16,337 nucleotides of DNA from JBBROS01 sp964246015 (GTDB taxonomy: Bacteria > Pseudomonadota > Alphaproteobacteria > Acetobacterales > Acetobacteraceae): positions 1 to 16,337 of the forward strand of contig CAXTPG010000097.1 in the NCBI GenBank assembly GCA_964246015.1. The letters are read 5' to 3'. Of this stretch, positions 1 to 7,153 are shown piece after piece. The notes beneath the pieces are model-generated. The model made no database searches, was not told where the DNA came from, and saw only the letters and a list, made by a program, of their open reading frames with translations. The translations under genes and the position numbers were made by a program. Each line of letters opens with the position of its first letter. The first letter of the stretch is position 1.

Positions 1-1168
1 CGAACCCGGCCAGCGCCTTCGGCCCCATCGCCTGCTTCACCTTCGTGAACCCGGCAGCGGCGGCGTCCAGCGCCTCGTCCCAGGTCGCTTCGCGGAAATG
101 GGTCCAGGGGTTCGCGGGATCGACCTGGTCGGCCGCGTCCTTGGGCACGTTCGGCAGGCGGATCAGGGGCTTGGTGAGGCGATGGGGGTGGTGGATGTAG
201 TCGAACCCGAAGCGGCCCTTGACGCAGAGCTTGTTGAGGTTGGCCGGGCCGTTGCGGCCGGTGGCGTAGGCGATCCGGTTGTCCTTCACCTCGTAGGTGA
301 CCTGGCAGCCGACGCCGCAATAGGGGCAGAGGCTGTCGACCTTGCGGTCGGGCCAGGAGACGCGGGTTTCCGCCTCGTTCAGGTAGGCGGCGGGCATCAG
401 CGCGCCGGTGGGGCAGGCCTGCACGCACTCGCCACAGGCGACGCAGGTGCTGGAGCCCATCGGGTCGTCCATGTCGAACACGATCTTGGCGCCGGCGTTG
501 CGGTAGGCCATGCCGATGACGTCGTTGACCTGGACCTCGCGGCAGGCGCGGACGCAGAGGTTGCACTGGATGCAGGCGTCGAGATTGACCGCCATCGCCA
601 CATGGCTGCGGTCCGGCGGCGGCGTCTCGCGCGCCTCGCGCTTGGGAAAGCGACCCGCCTCGATGTTCCACTGGATGCAGGCGTCGAGGTTGACGCGCAT
701 GGCGGGGTGGCTGGGGTCGTGGGTCCAGCGGGGTTCGGTGGGGAAGCGGCTTTCGGTGACGCCGGTCTTGTCGGCCCAGTTCCAGAAGGCGCTTGTCGGG
801 TCGTGGCTTGTGGCGCGGGCGGGCTGGTCGGCGACCAGCAGCTCCATGACCATCTCGCGCGCCTTGGTGGCGCGGGCGGACCCGGTATGAACCTTCATGC
901 CCACGGCCGGCATGCGCTTGCAGGACGGGGCGAGGACGCGCTCGCCCTCGATCTCGACCATGCAGACCCGGCAGTTGCCGTCGGGGCGGTAGCCGGGTTC
1001 CGGGCGGTGGCAGAGGTGCGGGATGGCGGTGCCGTGGCGGCGGGCGACGTCCCACACGCTTTCGCCTTCGCGGGCGAAGACGCGCTGGCCGTCGAGTTCG
1101 AAGGCGAGGCCCTGGGTTTCCGTCGTGTCGAGGCCCTGCAGGCCCTCACGCGTGGTGGAGCTGCTCAT
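1..1168 (-). CDS. fdhA: NAD-dependent formate dehydrogenase alpha subunit, 3' part missing (off left edge)
   Basis: Cytoplasmic catalytic subunit that oxidises formate to CO2 at a tungsten or molybdenum bis-pterin centre and passes electrons to the beta subunit. The first 389 codons are present. In order: a 2Fe-2S ferredoxin domain (C53, C66, C69, C83); a region at about 85-192 that lacks the His-Cys3 cluster motif of NuoG/FdsA-type subunits; two 4Fe-4S motifs (C199/202/205/209 and C242/245/248/252); and the start of the molybdopterin oxidoreductase domain with its own 4Fe-4S site (CPYCGVGC at 281-288, C315). The ATG is chosen because it overlaps the beta-subunit stop as ATGA, implying coupled translation. 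The domain order resembles Methylobacterium FDH1 (a tungsten enzyme) as I recall it; which metal is used here cannot be read from this fragment. Oddity: residues about 141-204 hold an imperfect 35-codon duplication. The catalytic Cys/Sec region lies outside the window. Confidence 0.95.
   Translation of the reverse strand, partial: MSSSTTREGLQGLDTTETQGLAFELDGQRVFAREGESVWDVARRHGTAIPHLCHRPEPGYRPDGNCRVCMVEIEGERVLAPSCKRMPAVGMKVHTGSARATKAREMVMELLVADQPARATSHDPTSAFWNWADKTGVTESRFPTEPRWTHDPSHPAMRVNLDACIQWNIEAGRFPKREARETPPPDRSHVAMAVNLDACIQCNLCVRACREVQVNDVIGMAYRNAGAKIVFDMDDPMGSSTCVACGECVQACPTGALMPAAYLNEAETRVSWPDRKVDSLCPYCGVGCQVTYEVKDNRIAYATGRNGPANLNKLCVKGRFGFDYIHHPHRLTKPLIRLPNVPKDAADQVDPANPWTHFREATWDEALDAAAAGFTKVKQAMGPKALAGF
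560..748 (-). repeat. Imperfect 105-bp-offset tandem duplication inside the formate dehydrogenase alpha gene
   Basis: The peptide VNLDACIQ occurs twice in frame, starting at residues 159 and 194 of the alpha subunit (DNA 665-694 and 560-589). The 30-base cores differ at only two positions. RFP also recurs (residues 141 and 173), as does a SHxAM motif just before each core, so the duplication covers roughly 32-35 codons. The second copy continues as a full CxxCxxCxxxC cluster motif. The first copy keeps only its first cysteine (C164) and has W167 where the second cysteine should be, so it cannot bind a cluster. The reading frame stays open throughout. Confidence 0.8.
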
Positions 1169-2892
1169 TCCGCCGCCTCCTTGGGGGCCAGGGTTTCGGG
1201 GAAGTAGCGGATGACGCAGGACAGCGGGTTGCTGGCCGCCTGGCCCAGACCGCAGATGCTGGCGTCGCGCATGACGGTCGCGAGTTCATCGAGCAGGCCG
1301 GTGTCCCAGTGGCCGCGCTCCATCAGCATGCGGGCTTTTTGGGTACCGTTACGGCAGGGGGTGCACTGGCCGCAGCTTTCGTCCTCGAAGAAGCGCATGA
1401 GGTTGAGCGCCACGCCGGGGATGTCGTCGGCCTGGCTGAAGACGACGACGGCGGCGGAGCCGATGAAGCAGCCGTGCTTCTCGAGCGTGCCGAAGTCGAG
1501 CGGGATGTCGTTCATGCTGGCCGGCAGGATGCCGCCGGATGCGCCGCCGGGCAGGTAGGCGCGGAACTGATGGCCGTCCTGCATGCCGCCGGAGAACTCC
1601 TCGATCAGCTCGGTGATGGTGACGCCCGCGGGGGCGAGCTTCACGCCGGGGGACTTGACCCGGCCGCTGACGGAGTAGCTGCGGAGGCCCACGCGGCCGT
1701 TGCGGCCGTGCGACTTCCACCAGTCGGGGCCGCGTTCGACCAGGTCGCGGACCCAGTAGAGGGTTTCCACGTTGTTGATGAGGGTGGGGCGGCCCCAGAG
1801 GCCGACCTGGTAGGGGAAGGGGGGCTTGTGCCGGGGCAGGCCGCGCTTGCCCTCGATGCTTTCCAGCATCGAGCTTTCCTCGCCGCAGATGTATGCGCCG
1901 GCGCCGCGGCGCATGTGGATGCGCGGCAGGCCCGGGGGAAGCTTCGCGATCTCGCGCGTCAGGATTTCGCGGGCGACCGGGTATTCGTCGCGGAGATAGA
2001 GGTAGATGTCGGCGGCTTCGACCACGAGGGCGCCGATGAGGGTGCCTTCCAGGAAGCGGTGCGGGTCGGTGTTGAGGTAGTGGCGGTCCTTGAACGTGCC
2101 GACCTCGCCCTCGTCGGCGTTGACGGCCATCAGGCGCGGGCCGGGTTCGCCGCGGACGGATCGCCACTTGCGTCCCGTCGGGAACCCGGCGCCGCCGAGG
2201 CCCCGCAGCGCGCTGTCGTCGAGCGTCTTCAGCAGGTCCTCGATGGGCAGCGCCCCGGTGCGGACGCGGTCGAGGAGCTGGTAGCCCCCGGCGGCGACGT
2301 AGGCGTCGTAGTCGATGTAGTCGTCGGGGACGTGGGCGTGTGTATCCCCGGCGGCAAGGGCAGCCTTGACGCTGTCGGCGGTGGCTTCGTGCAGGAAGTG
2401 GTGACCGACCTCGGCGACCGGGGCACGGTCGCACAGGCCGACGCAGGGGGCGCGGACGACGCGGGCGCCGGCGCCCAGTGTGCCGGTGGCCTCGGCGCGC
2501 TTGAGTTCGGACAGCAGGGCCTCGGCGCCGAACATGGCGCAGGTGACGCTGTCGCAGACGCGGATGACGGTGGGGGCGAGGTCGGGCTCGCCTTCCTTCA
2601 CGATGTCGAAATGGGCGTAGAAGGTGGCGGTCTCGAACACCTCGGCGAAGGCGAGATCCAGCTCGTCGGCCAGGGCAGCCAGGTGGGCGGCGGAAAGCTG
2701 GTGGTAGCGGTCCTGGATGAGGTGCAGGTACTCGATCAGGTATTGGCGGTCGCGGGCGCCATCGCCGATCAGGGTCGCGACCTCGTGCTTCGCGTTCGGC
2801 AGGACCTCGCGGCCCTTCGGCGTGGATTTCGCGCGGCGGCGGCCGGCGCCCGGATGCTCGAACTTCACAACCTGGCCGGTATGTGCCGCCAT
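1165..2892 (-). CDS. fdhB: NAD-dependent formate dehydrogenase beta subunit (NuoE-NuoF fusion, diaphorase)
   Basis: A 575-residue electron-transfer subunit that takes electrons from the alpha subunit and reduces NAD+ at FMN. Residues about 30-185 form a NuoE-like thioredoxin-fold 2Fe-2S domain (C113, C118, C150, C154; pattern CxxxxC...CxxxC). Residues about 205-565 are NuoF-like: the glycine-rich GLGGAGFPTGRKW at 231-243, NADEGEVGTFKDR at 258-270, the NADH-binding GAGAYICGEES at 330-340, and a 4Fe-4S site at C507, C510, C513 and C547. The reading frame stays open upstream to 3045, but the ATG at 2892 is preferred: it has AGGGGA six bases upstream, and the extra 51 residues look non-coding. 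First gene of a two-gene operon; its TGA overlaps the alpha start. The beta-then-alpha order is what I recall for FDH1-type loci. Confidence 0.95.
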   Translation of the reverse strand: MAAHTGQVVKFEHPGAGRRRAKSTPKGREVLPNAKHEVATLIGDGARDRQYLIEYLHLIQDRYHQLSAAHLAALADELDLAFAEVFETATFYAHFDIVKEGEPDLAPTVIRVCDSVTCAMFGAEALLSELKRAEATGTLGAGARVVRAPCVGLCDRAPVAEVGHHFLHEATADSVKAALAAGDTHAHVPDDYIDYDAYVAAGGYQLLDRVRTGALPIEDLLKTLDDSALRGLGGAGFPTGRKWRSVRGEPGPRLMAVNADEGEVGTFKDRHYLNTDPHRFLEGTLIGALVVEAADIYLYLRDEYPVAREILTREIAKLPPGLPRIHMRRGAGAYICGEESSMLESIEGKRGLPRHKPPFPYQVGLWGRPTLINNVETLYWVRDLVERGPDWWKSHGRNGRVGLRSYSVSGRVKSPGVKLAPAGVTITELIEEFSGGMQDGHQFRAYLPGGASGGILPASMNDIPLDFGTLEKHGCFIGSAAVVVFSQADDIPGVALNLMRFFEDESCGQCTPCRNGTQKARMLMERGHWDTGLLDELATVMRDASICGLGQAASNPLSCVIRYFPETLAPKEAAE

Positions 2893-3050
2893 GGACGTCC
2901 CCTGATATGCGCAAGCCTTGTAATCCGGGGGCCTGTCGCTGCCGTCTATATTAGCTGATAATGGGGGAACGCCAAGGCCATGCTCGCGCGCGGCCCTGTT
3001 TACCTTCGATAGACAAAGGCAATCGTTCCATTGATTGTGCCCCATCTTTC
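2893..3050. promoter_or_regulatory. Divergent intergenic region between formate dehydrogenase and mobB-moeA
   Basis: These 158 bases separate two outward-reading operons and must hold at least one promoter unless upstream transcription enters. The only AT-rich patch is at 2945-2962 (TATATT at 2947-2952, GATAAT at 2957-2962), standing out in very GC-rich sequence. It could supply a -10 element on either strand. I could not pair it with a convincing -35 at standard spacing, so direction and exact site are open. A shared region would let formate dehydrogenase and cofactor genes be co-regulated, which is inference. Confidence 0.3.
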
Positions 3051-3548
3051 ATGCGTGTGATCGGCTTTGCGGGATGGAGCGGGTCGGGCAAGACCACCCT
3101 GCTTGCCCGCTTGATCCCCTTCCTGGTCGGGCAGGGCCTGCGCGTGTCCACCATCAAGCACGCGCATCATGCGTTCGACGTCGATCAGCCCGGCAAGGAC
3201 AGCTTCGTGCATCGCACGGCCGGGGCGACGGAGGTGCTGATCGGCTCCGCGGCGCGCTGGGCGTTGATGCACGAGCTGCGCGGCGCCGAGGAACCGGAGC
3301 TGCCGGCGCTGCTGGCGCGGATGACCCCGGTGGACCTGGTGCTGGTGGAAGGGTTCAAGCGGGCCGGGCACCGGAAGATCGAGGTGCATCGGGCCATCGT
3401 GGGGAAGCCGCTGCTGCATCCCGGGGATCCCAGCATCGTCGCGATGGCGGCGGACCCGGTCATGCCGGCTGCCTTGCCCTGCGTCGCGCTGGACGATGTG
3501 GCGGCGGTCGCGGCGCTCGTGCTGACGCATGCCGAGGCCTGGGGCTGA
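3051..3548 (+). CDS. mobB: Molybdopterin-guanine dinucleotide biosynthesis adaptor MobB
   Basis: A 165-residue P-loop GTPase-like protein of the MobB family, which assists MobA in attaching GMP to molybdopterin to form the bis-MGD cofactor. The N-terminus is typical: MRVIGFAGWSGSGKTTLL with the P-loop at residues 8-15. It is followed by STIKHAHH (33-40), DQPGKDSF (45-52) and LVLVEGFK (96-103), all landmark positions of the family. The frame is open back to 2961, but those 30 residues look random and the family start fits the ATG at 3051. No Shine-Dalgarno is visible upstream of this ATG (the sequence before it is pyrimidine-rich), so initiation may be weak or leaderless. The stop overlaps the moeA start as TGATG, so the two genes form an operon. 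Divergent from formate dehydrogenase, a user of this cofactor type. Confidence 0.93.
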   Translation: MRVIGFAGWSGSGKTTLLARLIPFLVGQGLRVSTIKHAHHAFDVDQPGKDSFVHRTAGATEVLIGSAARWALMHELRGAEEPELPALLARMTPVDLVLVEGFKRAGHRKIEVHRAIVGKPLLHPGDPSIVAMAADPVMPAALPCVALDDVAAVAALVLTHAEAWG

Positions 3549-4771
3549 TGGCGCAGCTTTCCGACGATTGCTTCGCGTTCGGTGGGCGGCTGCAGAGCCT
3601 GGACGCGGCGCTCGCGACCATCGCGGCCGGCGTGCCGTGCGTGGCGGGCGTCGAATCGGCGGGGGTGCTGGAGGCGGATGGACGGGTGCTGGCGGCGGAT
3701 GTGATGGCGCCGGTGGACCTGCCGCCCTTCGCCAATTCCGCCGTGGATGGCTACGCGGTGCGCCTGGCCGAGGCCGGGATGCCCTTGCCCGTGTCGGGTC
3801 GGGCGGCGGCGGGCGCGGCGGCCGGCGTGCTTCGGCCCGGCACCGCGATGCGGATCTTCACCGGCGCGCCCATGCCGGCGGGCGCCGACACCGTCTTCAT
3901 GCAGGAGGACGTGACCGAGCGGGATGGCGTCGTGCGCTTTCCCGCCGGCCTGCGCCCGGGCGCCAACATGCGTCCGGCCGGCGAGGACGTGGCGCGCGGC
4001 GCCTTGGCGCTCCGGGCGGGCCGCGTGCTGCGGCCCCAGGATGTGGCGCTGGCCGCCGCGCTGGGCCTGCCGTCCCTGCCGGTGCGGCGGCGGCTGCGGG
4101 TCGCGCTGTTCTCCACGGGCGACGAGCTGGTCGATCCCGGTGCGACGCCGGGCGCGGCGCAACGCTGGGACAGCAACCGCGTGCTGCTGGGGGCGCTGTG
4201 CCGCCGGGCTGGCGCGACGGTGACCGATCTCGGCATCCTGCCTGACGAATGCGACGCCATCGCGGCGGGGCTGGCGGACGCGGGCGGGCATGACCTGATC
4301 CTGACCTCGGGCGGGGTCTCGACCGGCGAGGAGGACCATGTGCGCGCCGCCGTCGAGCAGGCGGGGCGGCTGGTGTTCTGGCGCATCGCGATCAAGCCGG
4401 GGCGGCCGGTGGCGATGGGGCAGGTGGGCGACGCGGTGTTCCTGGGCCTGCCCGGCAACCCGGTGGCGGCCTTCGTGACGTTCGTGCGGATCGCCCGGCC
4501 GGTTCTGGCGGCCTTGGGCGGCGCCACGCTGGCCCATCCCCCGCCGCTTCCCGTGACCGCGGGCTTCGCCTATCGCAAGAAAGCCGGGCGGCGCGAATAT
4601 GTCCGCGTGCGGCTGGGCGCAGGCCTGGTCGCGGGCAAGCACCCGGTCGAGGGGGCGGGCATCCTCACCTCCCTGACCGAGGCCGACGGTCTGGTCGAAC
4701 TGGATGACGACGCGACCGGCGTCGCACCGGGCGACCCGGTCGGGTTCCTGCCGTTCGACGTGTGGCTCTAG
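3548..4771 (+). CDS. moeA: Molybdopterin molybdenumtransferase MoeA
   Basis: A 407-residue enzyme that inserts molybdate into adenylylated molybdopterin to form molybdenum cofactor (some homologues serve tungsten). Landmarks: LPPFANSAVDGYAVR at 58-72, FTGAPMPAGADTV at 104-116, RPAGEDV at 142-148, then the MogA-like domain with FSTGDELVDPG at 188-198, LTSGGVSTGEEDH at 252-264, KPGRPVAMG at 283-291 and LPGNPVAAFV at 301-310, and a C-terminal beta domain (about 335-407) ending GDPVGFLPFDVWL. Length and domain order are normal for the family. The ATG at 3548 shares a base with the mobB TGA, which fixes the start although the frame is open far upstream. Its TAG stop overlaps the stop of the converging small gene. 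Confidence 0.96.
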   Translation: MAQLSDDCFAFGGRLQSLDAALATIAAGVPCVAGVESAGVLEADGRVLAADVMAPVDLPPFANSAVDGYAVRLAEAGMPLPVSGRAAAGAAAGVLRPGTAMRIFTGAPMPAGADTVFMQEDVTERDGVVRFPAGLRPGANMRPAGEDVARGALALRAGRVLRPQDVALAAALGLPSLPVRRRLRVALFSTGDELVDPGATPGAAQRWDSNRVLLGALCRRAGATVTDLGILPDECDAIAAGLADAGGHDLILTSGGVSTGEEDHVRAAVEQAGRLVFWRIAIKPGRPVAMGQVGDAVFLGLPGNPVAAFVTFVRIARPVLAALGGATLAHPPPLPVTAGFAYRKKAGRREYVRVRLGAGLVAGKHPVEGAGILTSLTEADGLVELDDDATGVAPGDPVGFLPFDVWL

Positions 4772-4932
4772 CCGGCGCTGTCCTCCAGGTCGTGCAGGAT
4801 CTCCTTGGGGGCGGACGGGTCCAGCTTCTTGGCCTCGTCCACCAGCCTGGTCGCCTTCGCGTCATCGCCGTCGTCCATCGCGTCCAGCGCCTGTTCCGTC
4901 AGGTCCAGCGCCTTCTCGTGCTTGTCGGTCAT
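4768..4932 (-). CDS. Small acidic helical protein of unknown function (54 aa)
   Basis: I do not recognise this protein. It starts MTDKHEKALDLTEQALDAMD, is rich in Asp, Glu, Ala and Leu, and has no Cys or membrane segment. It looks like one or two amphipathic helices with a TPR-like flavour (alternating Ala/Leu, then LDPSAPKEI). Supporting a real gene: a well-placed GGGAG about seven bases before the ATG, and composition unlike a random antisense reading. It converges on moeA and the two TAG stops share the palindrome CTAG at 4768-4771. It is divergent from the TRAP genes, 120 bases away. No function is proposed. Confidence 0.65.
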   Translation of the reverse strand: MTDKHEKALDLTEQALDAMDDGDDAKATRLVDEAKKLDPSAPKEILHDLEDSAG

Positions 4933-5052
4933 GGTCGTCTCCCGGGTTGCCGACACAGGAGCGCGCGGGGCGGATGCGGGTTCGCGCGCCGAATGTGGCT
5001 TGCCCCCGCGGCGCGCATCAACAATACGCTGGTGGCAAGGGAGACGGTGAAC
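4933..5052. promoter_or_regulatory. Divergent intergenic region before the TRAP transporter genes
   Basis: These 120 bases separate the small acidic gene (minus) from the TRAP operon (plus). On the plus strand TTGCCC at 5000-5005 and AATACG at 5023-5028 lie 17 bases apart and could be a weak sigma-70-type promoter. The -10 match is poor. AAGGGAG at 5037-5043 is a clear Shine-Dalgarno nine bases before the ATG at 5053. On the minus side GGGAG precedes the ATG at 4932. Nothing else stands out. Confidence 0.25.
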
Positions 5053-5625
5053 ATGGGTCTTGTTCTTGCGGTGTGCCGCATGATCGACGGGGTCAACCTC
5101 GCGATCGGGCGGGCGGCGACGTGGCTGGTGCTGGTGGCGGTGATCGTCAGTTCCGGCAATGCGGTGATCCGCTACGTCGCGGACCAGAGCAGCAACGCCT
5201 GGCTCGAGCTGCAATGGTACCTGTTCGCGGGTGTGTTCCTGCTGTGCGCCGGCTACACGCTGCTGCGGAACGAGCATATCCGGATCGACATCCTGTCGTC
5301 CCGGCTGTCGCCCCGGGGGAAGGCGTGGCTCGACATCATGGGCGGGCTGCTGTTCCTGCTGCCGATGTCGCTGCTGATCCTGGTGCTGTCCTGGCCCGGT
5401 TTCGTGAACAGTTGGACCAGCGGCGAGTTCTCGTCCGACGCGGGCGGGCTGATCCGGTGGCCGGCGCGGCTGCTGATCCCGGTGGGGTTCCTGCTGCTGT
5501 CATTGCAGGGGGTGTCGGAGATCCTGAAGCGGGTCGCGTTCCTGGCGGGCGCCGGGCCGGACCCGGGGTTCCGGGATACCCAGGCGCCGCTCGATGTGCC
5601 GGCGCGGCCGGAGACGCTGGCATGA
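5053..5625 (+). CDS. TRAP transporter small permease (DctQ family)
   Basis: A 190-residue inner-membrane protein, the four-helix small subunit of a tripartite sodium-driven solute importer. Hydrophobic segments sit at about 22-40, 52-71, 96-114 and 137-158. ELQWYLFAGVFLLCAGY (52-68) and RNEHIRIDILSSRLS (72-86) are family hallmarks: the Glu/Gln-rich start of TM2 and the conserved E-H-I-R-I-D stretch. The pattern resembles the mannitol/chloroaromatic (FcbT2-like) subgroup, a moderate-confidence call. The start at 5053 is set by AAGGGAG nine bases upstream; the frame is open back to 4762 across the opposing gene but has no support there. Its TGA overlaps the large-permease ATG. Substrate unknown. 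Confidence 0.92.
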   Translation: MGLVLAVCRMIDGVNLAIGRAATWLVLVAVIVSSGNAVIRYVADQSSNAWLELQWYLFAGVFLLCAGYTLLRNEHIRIDILSSRLSPRGKAWLDIMGGLLFLLPMSLLILVLSWPGFVNSWTSGEFSSDAGGLIRWPARLLIPVGFLLLSLQGVSEILKRVAFLAGAGPDPGFRDTQAPLDVPARPETLA

Positions 5626-7079
5626 CCAGCTTCCTCATCGCCGAGATGGCGCCGCTGATGTTCGCGTCGCTCGTCGTGTTCCTGCTGGTCGGCTACCCCG
5701 TCGCGTTCTCGTTGGGCTTCGTGGGCCTGGGGTTCGGCGCGCTGGGCATCCATCTGGGGCTGCTGGATTTCGCGCTGATGCAGGCGCTGCCTGAGCGCGT
5801 GTTCGGCATCATGCGCAACGACACGCTGCTGGCGATCCCGTTCTTCACCTTCATGGGGCTGATCCTGGAACGCAGCGGGATGGCGGAGGACCTGCTGGAG
5901 ACGATCGGGCAGTTGTTCGGGCCGATGCGGGGCGGGCTGGCCTATGCCGTCATCTTCGTCGGCGCGCTGCTGGCGGCGACGACGGGGGTGGTGGCGGCGA
6001 GCGTCATCAGCATGGGGCTGATCTCGTTGCCGATCATGCTGCGCTACGGGTATGACCGGCGGATCGCGGCGGGGGTGATCGCGGCGTCGGGGACGCTGGC
6101 GCAGATCATCCCGCCCAGCCTCGTGCTGATCGTGATGGCGGACCAGCTCGGCCGTTCGGTCGGGGACATGTATGCCGGCGCGTTCATTCCCGGGCTGGTG
6201 CTGACGGCGTTCTACGCGGGATACATCGCGCTGAACTCGCTGGTGCGGCCCGGCTCGGTGCCTGCCTTGCCGCCCGAGGCGCGGTCCATCCGCGGCATGG
6301 TGCTGGCCCGGCGCGTCGTCGTGGCGCTGGTGCCGCCGCTGTTCCTGATCTTTCTCGTGCTGGGGACCATCTTCCTCGGCATCGCGACGCCGACCGAGGG
6401 CGGAGCGATGGGGGCGGCCGGCGCCGTCATCCTCGCCGTACTCCGCGGGCGGCTGTCCTGGTCGCTGACCCGGCAGGCGCTGGACACGACGGCGAAGCTG
6501 TCGTGCTTCGTCGTGTTCATCCTGATCGGGTCGACGGTGTTCAGCCTGACCTTCCGGGCGGTGAACGGGGATCTGTGGGTGGAGCACCTGCTGACCAGCC
6601 TGCCGGGCGGCCAGGTGGGGTTTCTGATCGTCGTGAACCTGATGGTGTTCCTGCTGGCGTTCTTCCTCGACTTCTTCGAGCTGGCGTTCATCGTCGTGCC
6701 GCTGCTGGCGCCAGCGGCGGAGAAGCTGGGGATCGACCTCATCTGGTTCGGCGTGCTGCTGGGCGTGAACATGCAGACGTCGTTCATGCACCCGCCGTTC
6801 GGGTTCGCGCTGTTCTACCTGCGGAGCGTCGCGCCCGTGGACCGGTACCGGGACCGGGTGACGGGGCTGATGACGGAGCCGATCACGACAGGGCAGATCT
6901 ATCGCGGCGCCATCCCGTTCGTGGTGATCCAGCTGATAATGGTGGGGGTCATCATCGCGGCGCCCTGGCTCGTCACATCCGCGGCCGACGTGGGCAAGCA
7001 GGACCGGTTCGACCGCACCCGCATCGAACTGCCGACGCCCGACACGAGCAACGAGCCGCCGCCGGTCGATTTCAAGTAG
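5622..7079 (+). CDS. TRAP transporter large permease (DctM family)
   Basis: A 485-residue polytopic inner-membrane protein, the transport subunit of the TRAP system, with about 12 or more hydrophobic stretches. Recognisable segments include ASGTLAQIIPPSLVLIVMAD in the first half and LGIATPTEGGAMGAAGAV in the second half, each matching a conserved DctM substrate/sodium-site region. It is longer than the usual roughly 430 residues, partly through an extra C-terminal helix and a hydrophilic tail of about 30 residues (from SAADVGKQDR to EPPPVDFK). The ATG overlaps the small-permease stop as ATGA. No DctP-type binding protein follows: the operon ends at a hairpin nine bases after the stop. The partner must be upstream elsewhere or unlinked, so the substrate cannot be guessed. 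Confidence 0.94.
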   Translation: MTSFLIAEMAPLMFASLVVFLLVGYPVAFSLGFVGLGFGALGIHLGLLDFALMQALPERVFGIMRNDTLLAIPFFTFMGLILERSGMAEDLLETIGQLFGPMRGGLAYAVIFVGALLAATTGVVAASVISMGLISLPIMLRYGYDRRIAAGVIAASGTLAQIIPPSLVLIVMADQLGRSVGDMYAGAFIPGLVLTAFYAGYIALNSLVRPGSVPALPPEARSIRGMVLARRVVVALVPPLFLIFLVLGTIFLGIATPTEGGAMGAAGAVILAVLRGRLSWSLTRQALDTTAKLSCFVVFILIGSTVFSLTFRAVNGDLWVEHLLTSLPGGQVGFLIVVNLMVFLLAFFLDFFELAFIVVPLLAPAAEKLGIDLIWFGVLLGVNMQTSFMHPPFGFALFYLRSVAPVDRYRDRVTGLMTEPITTGQIYRGAIPFVVIQLIMVGVIIAAPWLVTSAADVGKQDRFDRTRIELPTPDTSNEPPPVDFK

Positions 7080-7087
7080 AAACACAG

Positions 7088-7115
7088 AAGGCCCGGGGAG
7101 CGATCCCCGGGCCTT
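7088..7115. terminator. Strong GC-rich hairpin, shared by converging TRAP and cob transcripts
   Basis: A perfect 12-bp stem (AAGGCCCGGGGA paired with TCCCCGGGCCTT) closes a four-base GCGA loop of the stable GNRA type, or TCGC on the other strand. It lies nine bases after the TRAP stop and 38 bases beyond the micro-ORF stop on the minus strand. Read on the minus strand it is followed by CTGTGTTTCT, a moderately T-rich tail. On the plus strand only TT then CCC follows. It therefore looks bidirectional and fits a rho-independent terminator better for the minus-strand transcript. Confidence 0.75.
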
Positions 7116-7153
7116 CCCACTGTTCGACAGTCTGACTGCCGAGGCCGTGGCGT

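Noticed and set aside
98..1207. Long plus-strand open frame antisense to the formate dehydrogenase alpha gene
   Set aside because: Shadow of a real gene in GC-rich DNA: the product is a Gly/Ala/Val/Asp mixture with no domain, while the minus strand encodes clear ferredoxin motifs.
1309..2958. 549-codon plus-strand frame antisense to the formate dehydrogenase beta gene
   Set aside because: Low-complexity Gly/Ala/Val/Asp product and no ribosome site; fully explained by the beta-subunit codons on the other strand.
2893..3045. 51-residue N-terminal extension of the formate dehydrogenase beta subunit
   Set aside because: No ribosome site and no family resemblance; the ATG at 2892 has AGGGGA at good spacing.
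3035..3547. Upstream extension of the moeA frame across mobB
   Set aside because: The translation in this stretch is low-complexity and out of frame with the conserved MobB protein; moeA starts at 3548.
5253..7085. 610-codon minus-strand frame antisense to the TRAP genes
   Set aside because: An Arg/His/Gln/Asp-rich product is the expected complement of membrane-protein codons; no family features.
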